NCBI GenBank assembly: GCA_015488685.1
Contig: WFNH01000133.1
Span: 1 to 61,067 of the forward strand
DNA from: Marinosulfonomonas sp.
GTDB lineage: Bacteria > Pseudomonadota > Alphaproteobacteria > Rhodobacterales > Rhodobacteraceae
Length of the DNA: 61,067 nt
Reading direction: 5' to 3'
The notes beneath the pieces were generated by a model that did not search any database, was not told where the DNA came from, and was given only the letters and a program-made list of their open reading frames with translations. Of the stretch, positions 9,181-18,529 are shown one piece after another (the stretch's first letter is position 1; every line of letters begins with the position of its first letter). Position numbers and translations under genes: made by a program.

Positions 9181-10299
9181 ATGCGGCGCCTGACAAATAT
9201 TTTCTGGCTTTCGGGCAAAGAGCTGAAAAGCGTGCTGGGTGATCCGGTGATGGTGATCCTGATCATGTGGTCCTTTGTGGTGGCGGTGCTGCTTGAGGCC
9301 CGAGGCGCAGGCGATACCGTCTATAATGCCGCCATTGCCATTCTGGACGAGGACAATTCAACCCTGACCCGCCATCTGGCCGGGGCCTTGGGGCCGCCGT
9401 GGTTCCAGCTGCCGGTGATGGTCACCCCTGATCAGGTCACACCGGAAATGGACGCCGGACGGATCATGTTCGTGCTGGGCTTCCCGCCGAATTTCGAAGC
9501 CGACGTGATCGCGGGCCTGTCCCCCGTGGTGCAGCTGGAGGTCGACGCCACCGCCGTATCCCAAGCCCAATTGGGCACCGATTACATCGCCAACATCCTG
9601 CAAGCCGAAACCCGTGCCTTTTTGACAGGCACCCCGCTGGGACCCGAGCCACCGATCACGCTGGAACTGCGCCAAGCCTTTAACCCGAACGCCAATCCGG
9701 TGTGGTTCAAATCGGTGTCGTCCCTGTTGAACCAGCTATCGCTATTGACCATCGCCCTGACCGGTGCGGCCATGCTGCGCGAACGGGAAATGGGCACGAT
9801 TGAACACCTGATGGTGATGCCCCTGACCCCGATTGAAATTGCCCTGTCCAAGGTCATGGCCAATATCGTCGTGGTGCTGGTGGCCTTTACCCTGTCGCTG
9901 ATGTTCGTGGTGCAGGGGCTGTTGAAAGTGCCGGTCACCGGCTCGATTCCGCTGTTGCTGTTTGGCACGGCAACTTATCTGGCGGCGGCGGCGGCGATTG
10001 GCATGTTGATGGGCACATTGGCCCGCAGCATGGCACAATTCGCGCTGCTGGTGATCATGGTGATCATCCCGATCATCATGCTGTCCGGCGGTATGGGCCC
10101 CATCGAAAGCCAGCCTGATATCGTGCGCAAACTGACCAACCTGCTGCCTTCCCGCCACTTTCTATCTTTTGCCAAGGCGGTGGTGTTCCGGGGGGCAGGC
10201 ATAGATACCGTCTGGCCGCAACTGGCGCTGATGGCCGGTCTTGGGGTGACGTTCTTTACCGCCAGCCTTGCACTGTTTCGCCGTTCGATGAGCCTTTAG
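9181..10299 (+). CDS. yhhJ: ABC-2 type permease (YhhJ-like)
   Basis: A 372-residue ABC-2 permease with one N-terminal helix (about 23-38), a long extracytoplasmic domain (40-175) and a C-terminal bundle of five helices. The segment MLREREMGTIEHLMVMPLTP is the conserved membrane-proximal motif of the family. It is the third gene of the exporter operon. Two in-frame ATGs exist, at 9175 (overlapping the rbbA stop) and 9181. AGGAG ends nine bases before the second but only three before the first, so 9181 is preferred. It probably pairs with the RbbA permease domain. Confidence 0.86.
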   Translation: MRRLTNIFWLSGKELKSVLGDPVMVILIMWSFVVAVLLEARGAGDTVYNAAIAILDEDNSTLTRHLAGALGPPWFQLPVMVTPDQVTPEMDAGRIMFVLGFPPNFEADVIAGLSPVVQLEVDATAVSQAQLGTDYIANILQAETRAFLTGTPLGPEPPITLELRQAFNPNANPVWFKSVSSLLNQLSLLTIALTGAAMLREREMGTIEHLMVMPLTPIEIALSKVMANIVVVLVAFTLSLMFVVQGLLKVPVTGSIPLLLFGTATYLAAAAAIGMLMGTLARSMAQFALLVIMVIIPIIMLSGGMGPIESQPDIVRKLTNLLPSRHFLSFAKAVVFRGAGIDTVWPQLALMAGLGVTFFTASLALFRRSMSL

Positions 10300-10453
10300 T
10301 CGACATCTACCTTTAATATGAGGAGATAATATTGATTCCGCTTCTGGAGAGAAATACCAGAGGCTAGGGACGCCAAGAAATATTATATGCTATCTGTGCT
10401 TCCATAAATGCTGACGGGGATATTTCACCGTTCTGGCTGAACAAGAAGAACAG

Positions 10454-10483
10454 AAAGGGGCGACCCTGATGCGTCGGCCCTTT
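10454..10483. terminator. Inverted repeat, possible terminator of the exporter operon
   Basis: AAAGGGGCGAC (10454-10464) and GTCGGCCCTTT (10473-10483) pair with one G-G mismatch around an 8-base loop, and the 3' arm ends in TTT. It lies 155 bp after yhhJ and 26 bp before the phosphatase gene, so it could instead be a leader hairpin of that gene. Confidence 0.45.
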
Positions 10484-10509
10484 CGCCGCAAGGTTAAAGG
10501 GCAAGCCCG

Positions 10510-10953
10510 ATGAAACAGACTGTAATTTTCGACATCGACGGCACCCTTGCCGATATCCGCCACCGGCGCGGGTTTCTGGAAGGGGAACGACCGGACTGGA
10601 ACCGGTTTAACGCGGCCATGGGGGATGACACCCCGAATGTGCCGGTGGTGAGCCTTTATAAATCCCTGTGGGACACGGGGCAGTATGACATTGTGCTGGC
10701 CTCGGGCCGTAATGAGCGGCACCGCGCGGTTACCGAACAATGGCTGATCTGGAATGAAATACCGTTTGAACGTATCCTGATGCGGGCGGACAAGGACAGC
10801 CGCGCCGATCACATTATCAAACAGGAAATTCTGGATATGTTGCTGGCCGAAGGACGCCAGATTGCGTTCACCGTGGATGATCGCCAACAGGTCGTCGATA
10901 TGTGGCGGCGCAACGGGATCACCTGTTTGCAATGCGATGTGGGGGATTTCTGA
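10510..10953 (+). CDS. Stand-alone HAD phosphatase resembling the 3'-phosphatase domain of T4 polynucleotide kinase
   Basis: A 147-residue HAD-superfamily phosphatase. The nucleophile motif is FDIDGTLAD, with D8 as the expected nucleophile and D10 as acid/base. Motif II is SGR near residue 64 and motif IV is VDDRQ (D123/D124). The C-terminus, DDRQQVVDMWRRNGITC ending in GDF, closely matches what I recall of the 3'-phosphatase domain of phage T4 Pnkp, which removes 3'-phosphate or 2',3'-cyclic phosphate from broken RNA. The kinase half is absent, so this is the phosphatase domain alone. It converges with the rtcB-prfH-ATPase operon with a 46-bp gap, which fits a role in RNA end repair. Start supported by AAGGG upstream. 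Confidence 0.8.
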   Translation: MKQTVIFDIDGTLADIRHRRGFLEGERPDWNRFNAAMGDDTPNVPVVSLYKSLWDTGQYDIVLASGRNERHRAVTEQWLIWNEIPFERILMRADKDSRADHIIKQEILDMLLAEGRQIAFTVDDRQQVVDMWRRNGITCLQCDVGDF

Positions 10954-10999
10954 AAACTCGGTGACGGTCCGCAATTCAAAAACAGAACTGCGAACCGTC

Positions 11000-12250
11000 T
11001 TATTCTGCGGCGATCGCCACGGGGGCTTGCAGCAGACCCGTCGCCATGGATGCCTCTTGGGCATCATTGCTTTGGGCCAGCAGCCAGCTTTGCACCTCGG
11101 CGGGGGAAAACCGCCGATCCCCCAGCGCGCGGCAGAACCGGTCCCCCAGATCGAGATGATCTGGAAAGAACCGCTGGAACAGACGTTGTGCAGTTGCCGC
11201 GCCAATCAGGCCCAGCTCCATATGCACATCCGCCCGACCGGGACGGATCAACGCCGGATCCAGCCGCTCGCGGTGGTTGGTGGTCATCACCAAGGCGCGC
11301 CCCTCTTGGGCGGCCACCCCGTCGATGGCGTTCAGCAGGCCGGAAAAACTGATCCCACTGCGCTTCTCGCCGCTGTCACGCTGCTTGAACATGGCGTCGA
11401 TATCCTCGATCGCGATCAAGGATTTTTCCGGCGCACACATCATTGCCTCGCGCAGATCATCGTCGGTCAGGGTGGCACGACCCACATCAAGGCTGGCAAT
11501 ATCCAGCGACATCTCGGACGCAAGCGCCCGGATCAGGCTGGATTTCCCCGTGCCTGGCGGCCCATACAGCAGATAACCCCTCCGCCACGGCACACCGCGC
11601 TGGGCGTACCAGTCGCGCGCCCCGTAGAACCAGCGCATATCGGCCAGCAGATCCGTCACACGGTTGTCATCCACCAGAACCGTATCCACAGAACGACGCG
11701 GGATATCACCAACGGAATCCCAGTAATCGCCCTTCAGAATATGCAGCCCCGGTCCGATCCGGTCTTTGCGGTCGGCGATTTTACGACCCTGTGCAATCCA
11801 GCCCAGAACCGTATCAATGCGTCCGAACAGCATGGTGATGTGCAGCACCTCCATCGGACGCGGATCATAGGTATCCCCGACCTTGGATTTTTCGCTCAGG
11901 CTTCGGTCCAGACGGCACAGTTTGCCATCCCGAAAGAACCAGTGCCGCCCCGGAGCCGGGGCATAGCCCTTGGTTCCGCGGGTCCAGCGCCCATCGGTCA
12001 TGCGCACATGTTTTGCCCGCGCCAGCACCCCGTTCGCCTCCATCCAGATCAGAAAGAAACGATAGGCCGCGCTCCGGTTGTCCAGTGTCAGACTGACCCA
12101 GACGCGCCGCAGGACAAAGCGGTAGGCGGCCATCAGAACGATGCGCAAATACGCGGCAATCACCCCGAATCCACCCAGCGCCAGACCACCGGCGAAAAAA
12201 TCGCTGCTTGTGGCGTCTGCCACGAAGTTGTTAAATATTTCTTCCATCAT
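11000..12250 (-). CDS. BCS1-like membrane-anchored AAA ATPase in RNA-repair operon
   Basis: A 416-residue AAA ATPase with one hydrophobic segment near the N-terminus (about 19-45), a middle region resembling the BCS1 N-domain, and a C-terminal AAA module. Walker A is GPPGTGKSS (230-238), Walker B LIAIEDID (278-285), sensor-1 TTNH (N325), arginine fingers IRPGR (R336/R339). The run MTTNHRERLDPALIRPGR is characteristic of BCS1, the mitochondrial ATPase that translocates the folded Rieske protein. It is last in the rtcB-prfH operon, overlapping prfH as ATGATGA. Its biochemical role here is unknown; threading or unfolding damaged RNP or effector proteins at the membrane is only a guess. Confidence 0.85.
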   Translation of the reverse strand: MMEEIFNNFVADATSSDFFAGGLALGGFGVIAAYLRIVLMAAYRFVLRRVWVSLTLDNRSAAYRFFLIWMEANGVLARAKHVRMTDGRWTRGTKGYAPAPGRHWFFRDGKLCRLDRSLSEKSKVGDTYDPRPMEVLHITMLFGRIDTVLGWIAQGRKIADRKDRIGPGLHILKGDYWDSVGDIPRRSVDTVLVDDNRVTDLLADMRWFYGARDWYAQRGVPWRRGYLLYGPPGTGKSSLIRALASEMSLDIASLDVGRATLTDDDLREAMMCAPEKSLIAIEDIDAMFKQRDSGEKRSGISFSGLLNAIDGVAAQEGRALVMTTNHRERLDPALIRPGRADVHMELGLIGAATAQRLFQRFFPDHLDLGDRFCRALGDRRFSPAEVQSWLLAQSNDAQEASMATGLLQAPVAIAAE

Positions 12251-12888
12251 CCGCCTCCTTTCTTAAGGAACGTCGCACCTTGGAAAATGCGTATCGGTGC
12301 GCCCCGTTCCAGCGCGTTATGCAGCCGGTTTTCATTACTTTTACGTTCTTCTGCCACCGCCAGATCGCGGGCAGTGGCCAGACCTTGCAACCGCTCTAGC
12401 GCCAGCGCCTTATTGCGGTGCTGCGAACGCATCTCGCGCGCAACCACCGTCAGCCCACTGGGCCGGTGTGTGGCCCGAACCGCGCTGTCGGTGGTGTTCT
12501 GGTGCTGCCCGCCGGGTCCACCGGCGCGAAAGCTTTCGAACGCCACATCCTGCGCGGCAATACGGGTTTTCCCGATCACCACCACTGGCAACAGAAACAC
12601 CCCGACAAACCAGTTCGCCCGCTTGTGATGTGGCCGCAACGGACTACGCGCCCGCCACTGGATCGTACCACACCAGCCGCGTGCAAACGCATCCGCCGCA
12701 GTGCCATGCGCCACCACCACAGCCGACTTTGGCCCGTGTTTTGCCTCCACCGCGTCTACATCCAGCGTGACGTCCAGATGCGCGGCCTCGGCCTGCATCC
12801 GGTGCAGCACATGACCCACCGCCAGACGGCATTCGGCGGGGCCGTTGCCGCTGGTCACCAGCAGGGAAATTCTATCAATCTGTCTCAT
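12247..12888 (-). CDS. prfH: Peptide chain release factor homologue PrfH
   Basis: A short class I release-factor homologue of 213 residues with the peptidyl-tRNA hydrolysis motif GGPGGQ at 123-128 inside SFRAGGPGGQHQN. The family-typical GWCGTIQW and SPLRPHHKRANWFVGV segments precede it. It lacks the stop-codon-recognition domains of RF1/RF2. PrfH of E. coli has been described as rescuing ribosomes whose 16S rRNA was cleaved in the decoding centre, working with the RtcB2 ligase. Here it sits between rtcB and the ATPase gene with four-base overlaps on both sides, so the three proteins are probably made together. Confidence 0.93.
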   Translation of the reverse strand: MRQIDRISLLVTSGNGPAECRLAVGHVLHRMQAEAAHLDVTLDVDAVEAKHGPKSAVVVAHGTAADAFARGWCGTIQWRARSPLRPHHKRANWFVGVFLLPVVVIGKTRIAAQDVAFESFRAGGPGGQHQNTTDSAVRATHRPSGLTVVAREMRSQHRNKALALERLQGLATARDLAVAEERKSNENRLHNALERGAPIRIFQGATFLKKGGG

Positions 12889-14021
12889 CTCTCCCCTCCT
12901 TTCTGGCGGGTTTTCTTGAATGTCAGCAGCGGGTGCAGCATGGCGATATTCTGCACCACACCGGTCTCCACCAGATCGGCCACCACGGATTTGGCGGATT
13001 TATAGGCGTGCGGGGCCTCTTCGATCAGCAGGTCCCGATCCTCGCAAATAATCCGCCCGCCATAAGCGTTTTGTTGCATCGCAGTCAGGTCCGAGCGTTT
13101 GGCCCGAACCCGCCCGCGCATGGACGAACGATCATACCGCCGCCCCGCGCCATGCGCGGTTGATTGCAACGCGCCATCCGTCCCGAGCGGACGTAACAGA
13201 TAGCTGGGCGTGGCCCGCGATCCGGCCAGAGGCACCAGCCCCACACCGGCCTGCGCGGCCCCTTTGCGATGCAGCCAACCACCATCATGCGGCGCCAACT
13301 GATTATGCGGCACATCCACCACCGCCTGTAGATCACAACGCAATGCCGCCGCCGCCCGTTCGGCAATGATCCGGCGGTTCAGACTGGCCCATTTCACCGC
13401 CTGATCATGGTCGCGCAGATAGTTCTGCCCAACCTCTCCAGCCGGATCCAGCCCGTCAAACGCCCCTTGTGGCAGCGCGTTCAGAACCGCATTTCCCAAC
13501 CCGCGAGAGCCGGAATGAACCAGCAAATACAATCTGTTAACCTCCGACCCGTATCCCGCTTTACTTTCGACCACCTGCTGCACTTCGCAGAAATGGTTGC
13601 CGCCGCCAATCGTGCCCAGCGCATCAGCAAACAGCCCGCGCGGCAGGCCCGCCTGCACCAGCCGGTCGTTATAATCGACACCTGCCGCATCCCCCAGAAC
13701 CCGCATCCGGCGGGCGGATTTTTCCGGTTTGAACCGGCGCGCGGGCAGGTCCAGTTGAAACAGCGACATGCCACAGCCGATGTCGCCGCCCACCAGTTGC
13801 GGGTAAATGCGATCGGCCAGCACGGCACAGCCCACAGGGCCGTATTTGCCTGGGTGCAGATCGGGAAAGGCCGCGATTTCACGCACCCCCGGCCAGCCTG
13901 CAACCTGTGCCAACTGGTCTTCGGCGCGGCCCTCGATCCAGGCCGCAGATGTATAGAATTTAGTGACAGCCACGCTGCGCACAGGCGCAGACAAGCGACC
14001 ATCCAAGACAAAATTGCCCAT
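12885..14021 (-). CDS. rtcB: RtcB-family RNA-splicing/repair ligase (RtcB2 type, PrfH-linked)
   Basis: GTP/Mn-dependent RNA ligase joining 2',3'-cyclic or 3'-phosphate ends to 5'-OH ends. The 378-residue protein carries the complete active site: GGDIGCGM with metal ligands D80 and C83, GGGNHF (H143), HSGSRG (H169), VPHNQ (H239) and AHGAGR, whose H290 should be the guanylylated histidine. Linkage to prfH identifies the RtcB2 type known for repairing 16S rRNA after decoding-centre cleavage. First gene of a three-gene operon; the ribosome-binding site is weak (AGG nine bases upstream). No rtcR regulator or sigma-54 promoter is visible. Confidence 0.94.
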   Translation of the reverse strand: MGNFVLDGRLSAPVRSVAVTKFYTSAAWIEGRAEDQLAQVAGWPGVREIAAFPDLHPGKYGPVGCAVLADRIYPQLVGGDIGCGMSLFQLDLPARRFKPEKSARRMRVLGDAAGVDYNDRLVQAGLPRGLFADALGTIGGGNHFCEVQQVVESKAGYGSEVNRLYLLVHSGSRGLGNAVLNALPQGAFDGLDPAGEVGQNYLRDHDQAVKWASLNRRIIAERAAAALRCDLQAVVDVPHNQLAPHDGGWLHRKGAAQAGVGLVPLAGSRATPSYLLRPLGTDGALQSTAHGAGRRYDRSSMRGRVRAKRSDLTAMQQNAYGGRIICEDRDLLIEEAPHAYKSAKSVVADLVETGVVQNIAMLHPLLTFKKTRQKGGER

Positions 14022-14362
14022 TGGATTATACCTGATTTTCGTATGTAGATGGTCCCGACCTACAGGTCGAAACGTAACCTCAAGCCAAAGCTGCCGCTGG
14101 CAACCTTAAGCGTTGATTAGCCCTGAAAGGGCGTTGCGATAAATAAACATGTATGTGCCCTTTCTTTGTTTGGCGTTACGAAAATGGCCGTGACTGGCCG
14201 CTTGGCGCCCTGTTACGGCAAGGCGTGTGATTCAGGCAATTACCGATTTTGGCAAAACAGGGTGTGTTGCAATTTGGCCACCGCAAAGAGTGGCGGTTGT
14301 CAGAGCCACGAGAACTCGCGGATTAGGGCCAGATACCTTAAGCCCCGCACCCAGCTTCATTG
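14022..14362. other. 341-bp region upstream of rtcB with several short hairpins
   Basis: No gene is supported here. It must hold the promoter of the rtcB operon. In the rtcB sense, short stem-loops are GCCCT-TTC-AGGGC (14120-14132) and CGACC-TGTA-GGTCG (14056-14069). A sigma-54 promoter (TGGCAC-N5-TTGCA) was sought on the minus strand and not found. Whether the hairpins form a leader RNA cannot be decided by eye. Confidence 0.5.
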
Positions 14363-15271
14363 TTAACCTTGTAAATTCTCCTGGAACTCGCGCCATTCCC
14401 CCGCACTCATACCGGAGTTTTCCTGCGTCACCTCTTCGCCCTTCAGCATCCGGCGGATGCAATCCATTGCCTTGCCCGACAGGTTTGCCCCGCCCATGCG
14501 GTAATCCTCGAACGCGCCGTAAGCGGCGGGAACCCAGTCGGCAACCACCTTGCAGATCGCATCGGCATAAACGCGGATTTCATATTGGGCGTGGCTGTCG
14601 GCGCGCAGGCGCAGGAAATGGAACAGGTTGTGCAGATCCACCTTCCAGTACCATTGGGTATAGATGTTCATCGGCAGGTTCATCCGCGCCAGTTCACGCG
14701 CCAGCCCCGCCTGCCCTTCGTCCGAGATCATTGCCTCGTAATTGTCATAGGCGCGGTTGCTGTCGGATTTCAGGATTTCCAGCACGCGCGCGGCTTCTTC
14801 CCCCTCCAGCGCAACACCGCGGCCCTGATTGTTGACCACCGATTGCGCCGCCAACTGGTCCGGTGCGGGTATATAGAACTCGCGATCCAGAATGGAATAA
14901 CGCGCGGAATATTCGTTCACATTGGCGGTGCGGTGGCGGATCCATTGCCGCGCAACGAACACCGGCAGTTTCACATGCAGCTTGATTTCGCACATCTCGA
15001 ACGGGGTGCTGTGCCAGTGGCGCATCAGGTACCGGATCAGGCCGGCATCATTTTGCACCGATTTCGTGCCCTTGCCATAAGACACCCGCGCCGCCTGACA
15101 GATTGCAGCGTCATCGCCCATATAGTCGATCACACGGATAAAACCGTGGTCCAGAACCTCGTGCGCCTTGTACAGATGCGCTTCCATGCCTTCGCTGACC
15201 GCACGCAAGGTTTGGCGCGGATTGGCGCGTTGGGCTTCTATTTCGGCAATCTGTTCAGGCGTCAGCGGCAT
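14363..15271 (-). CDS. thyX: FAD-dependent thymidylate synthase ThyX
   Basis: Makes dTMP from dUMP using methylene-tetrahydrofolate, FAD and NADPH. The 302-residue protein contains the ThyX signature [14 protein letters not shown] at residues 112-125, preceded by [22 protein letters not shown]. The C-terminal half has the nucleotide-binding [20 protein letters not shown] segment. The start at 15271 (MPLTPEQ) has AAGGGA seven bases upstream; a start 19 codons earlier lacks such a site. It is monocistronic. No thyA is present in the window, consistent with ThyX-dependent alphaproteobacteria. Confidence 0.95.
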   Translation of the reverse strand: MPLTPEQIAEIEAQRANPRQTLRAVSEGMEAHLYKAHEVLDHGFIRVIDYMGDDAAICQAARVSYGKGTKSVQNDAGLIRYLMRHWHSTPFEMCEIKLHVKLPVFVARQWIRHRTANVNEYSARYSILDREFYIPAPDQLAAQSVVNNQGRGVALEGEEAARVLEILKSDSNRAYDNYEAMISDEGQAGLARELARMNLPMNIYTQWYWKVDLHNLFHFLRLRADSHAQYEIRVYADAICKVVADWVPAAYGAFEDYRMGGANLSGKAMDCIRRMLKGEEVTQENSGMSAGEWREFQENLQG

Positions 15272-15468
15272 TTGGGGTCCCTTCTGGGCAAAATCTGAAA
15301 ACGAGTCGGGATGACTATATCTATGCATCCCGTTTCAGGGAACCACCATATGGCGTCCATATGGCGCATTGTGCGCCTGCGCAGGGGGAATTGTTCGTGA
15401 TCCCCCCTTGCCCAACCCGCGATAGAGGGGTCTTGTAGGGCAAAGCCAATAATCCGAAAGGAAATCGA

Positions 15469-15897
15469 ATGAAGGTTAAATATCTGCACACGATGATCCG
15501 CGTCAAAGATCTGGACGCGACAATGAAGTTCTTTGACCTGCTGGGCCTGAAGGAAACCAAACGCTATGACAGCGAACAGGGCCGTTTCAGTCTGATCTTC
15601 ATGGCCCCCGAGGGCCAAGAGGACTGCCCGATTGAACTGACCTACAACTGGGATGGTGACGATGGTCTGCCCTCGGATAGCCGCCATTTTGGTCATCTGG
15701 CCTATGGCGTCGAAAACATTTATGAAATGTGCCAGAATTTGCAGGATGCCGGCATCACCATCAACCGCCCACCCCGCGACGGCCATATGGCATTTGTCAG
15801 ATCACCTGACAATATATCGGTCGAACTGCTGCAACTGGGCGACCGGCTGGAGCCGCAAGAACCCTGGGCCAGCATGGAAAGCACCGGCCACTGGTAG
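15469..15897 (+). CDS. gloA: Lactoylglutathione lyase (glyoxalase I)
   Basis: Isomerises the methylglyoxal-glutathione hemithioacetal to S-lactoylglutathione. The 142-residue protein is a two-repeat vicinal-oxygen-chelate fold. The first metal-ligand strand is YLHTMIRVKDLD (H7), followed by the GRFSLIFM and PIELTYNW (Glu) strands. The second repeat has HFGHLAYGV (His) and SVELLQL (Glu). Length and motifs match bacterial GloA. AAAGGAAA precedes the ATG. It is monocistronic and convergent with the LdtR-like gene. Confidence 0.9.
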   Translation: MKVKYLHTMIRVKDLDATMKFFDLLGLKETKRYDSEQGRFSLIFMAPEGQEDCPIELTYNWDGDDGLPSDSRHFGHLAYGVENIYEMCQNLQDAGITINRPPRDGHMAFVRSPDNISVELLQLGDRLEPQEPWASMESTGHW

Positions 15898-15951
15898 GAT
15901 CATACCGGACCGGCGGCCCAGGTCAGGGTCGCCCATCCGGATATCGTATTG

Positions 15952-16449
15952 CTAATAAATATACCTGATCTGGTCGCTCCAATAGCGTTCCATCCGGCGC
16001 AAGGATGTGTTGATTGTATCAATCCCGTCATGGCCCAATACACCCTTGGCCTCGAGCCCATCAGCATGGCGGGCAAACAGCCCTGCCACCACATCACGAA
16101 TATGCCGCCCCTTTTCCGTCAGGCGCACCCGCACCGACCGGCGGTCGATTTCGCACCTCTGGTGGTGCATATATTCCATTTCAACCAGTTTCTTCAGGTT
16201 ATAGGACACGTTCGAGCCCTGATAATAGCCGCGCGATTTCAATTCGCCCGCTGTCACCTCGTTATCACCGATATTAAACAGCAACAGCGCCTGAACCGCG
16301 TTGATCTCCAACACGCCGACCCGTTCGAATTCATCCTTGATCACGTCCAGCAATAGACGGTGCAACCGTTCGACCATTGCAAGGGTATCCAGATAACCCG
16401 AAATAAACCCCTGCTGGGACTGGGTCATCACGCTTGTGTGCATACTCAT
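15952..16449 (-). CDS. ldtR: MarR-family regulator, LdtR-like
   Basis: A 165-residue winged-helix protein of the MarR superfamily. The recognition region ELKSRGYYQGSNVSYNLKKL and wing EIDRRSVRVRLTEKG match the alphaproteobacterial LdtR group, known in Liberibacter and Sinorhizobium for controlling an L,D-transpeptidase and stress traits. Three clustered ATGs exist; 16449 has GGAG seven bases upstream and is preferred over 16452. No transpeptidase gene is adjacent, so any target lies elsewhere. Family firm, LdtR equivalence moderately sure. Confidence 0.78.
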   Translation of the reverse strand: MSMHTSVMTQSQQGFISGYLDTLAMVERLHRLLLDVIKDEFERVGVLEINAVQALLLFNIGDNEVTAGELKSRGYYQGSNVSYNLKKLVEMEYMHHQRCEIDRRSVRVRLTEKGRHIRDVVAGLFARHADGLEAKGVLGHDGIDTINTSLRRMERYWSDQIRYIY

Positions 16450-16534
16450 CATGTCTCTCCGCCGAAAACTGCCTGGCGTCGACACTGACCAATAAACACA
16501 AACATTCCGTTAAACTGCGAAAAAACTTCGCCAG

Positions 16535-16795
16535 TTAAGATTTGAAGGCGAATTTCGAGATTCCCGCGATCAGCTCATTGTATTCGCCGGGTATTGGTCT
16601 TTGCCCCGTAATCCATTGATATAAATCATGATCATCCTCGGACAGCAAAGCGTCATACAAGTCAATCTGCTTGTCATTCAGGGCATCCAATTCGGTGTCA
16701 CTATAAGGACCAAGAACCATGTCCATTTCTTTTGTGCCTCGATGCCACGATCGCATTTTTAATCGCTTCACCTTGTTTTCGGCTGTTTCACCCAT
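16535..16795 (-). CDS. sdhE: Succinate dehydrogenase flavinylation factor SdhE
   Basis: Small (86-residue) assembly factor helping attach FAD covalently to SdhA. The hallmark RGTKEMD (RGxxE motif) lies in MRSWHRGTKEMDMVLG near residues 15-30, followed by LDALNDKQIDLYDALLSEDDHDLYQWITGQ-type helices of the DUF339 fold. An upstream ATG at 16816 would add seven residues; the shorter form is chosen because family members begin just before the first helix. It lies apart from the sdh operon 20 kb away and is divergent from the aminotransferase gene. Confidence 0.88.
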   Translation of the reverse strand: MGETAENKVKRLKMRSWHRGTKEMDMVLGPYSDTELDALNDKQIDLYDALLSEDDHDLYQWITGQRPIPGEYNELIAGISKFAFKS

Positions 16796-16838
16796 CTTAC
16801 CTGATCCTTTTCGCATACCCGCCGGTCAATTACCTTGA

Positions 16839-18098
<1,260 letters not shown>

Positions 18099-18109
18099 CG
18101 GGGGGACGA

Positions 18110-18523
18110 ATGGGGAACGAGCTTCCAGATTATTATTTTCGGGTCCGTGAAAACGGGGCCGTGGTGTTTCGCATTGATACCGATAACCGCCAGCGCCGGA
18201 TCGATATGGACCAGATCGCGGTTATCAACATCAAGAACGGCGAATACAAACCGCACGGCGACCGCACGCTGTCAGGCGATGATCGCACGGCAATTGAAAA
18301 CTGGATGGAACAGCGCAAGGCCCTGCTGGCCAAACGCGACATCGACGATATTCACCGCGCGGTAGACTATCTGAACATCACCACCCAATGGGTCCAATCC
18401 AAAGCCAGCGACGAACAGCTGGAGGATATAACAGACGCGCTGCTTTTGGCGATGCATGACCTGCGCACGGTTCTTGTGCGCAAGAAAGCAGACCGGATGA
18501 CGCGCCAAGACAGGGACGGCTAA
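18110..18523 (+). CDS. Conserved protein of unknown function
   Basis: A 137-residue acidic protein with no recognised domain. The N-terminal half is beta-rich (DYYFRVRENGAVVFRIDTDN), ending in RQRRIDMDQIAVINIKNGEYK; the C-terminal half is helical with a DITDALLLAMHDLRTVLVRKK segment. The start at 18110 (MGNELPD) has a G-rich ribosome-binding site; an earlier ATG would overlap the aminotransferase. It sits between the aminotransferase and a rhodanese with a 6-bp gap to the latter. I infer co-expression, not function. Confidence 0.7.
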   Translation: MGNELPDYYFRVRENGAVVFRIDTDNRQRRIDMDQIAVINIKNGEYKPHGDRTLSGDDRTAIENWMEQRKALLAKRDIDDIHRAVDYLNITTQWVQSKASDEQLEDITDALLLAMHDLRTVLVRKKADRMTRQDRDG

Positions 18524-18529
18524 AACACC

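Noticed and set aside
14022-14362. tRNA-like or Y-RNA-like gene, or sigma-54 promoter, upstream of rtcB
   Set aside because: Such elements accompany some rtcB loci, so I looked. No T-arm/acceptor pairing and no TGGCAC-N5-TTGCA with correct spacing was found.
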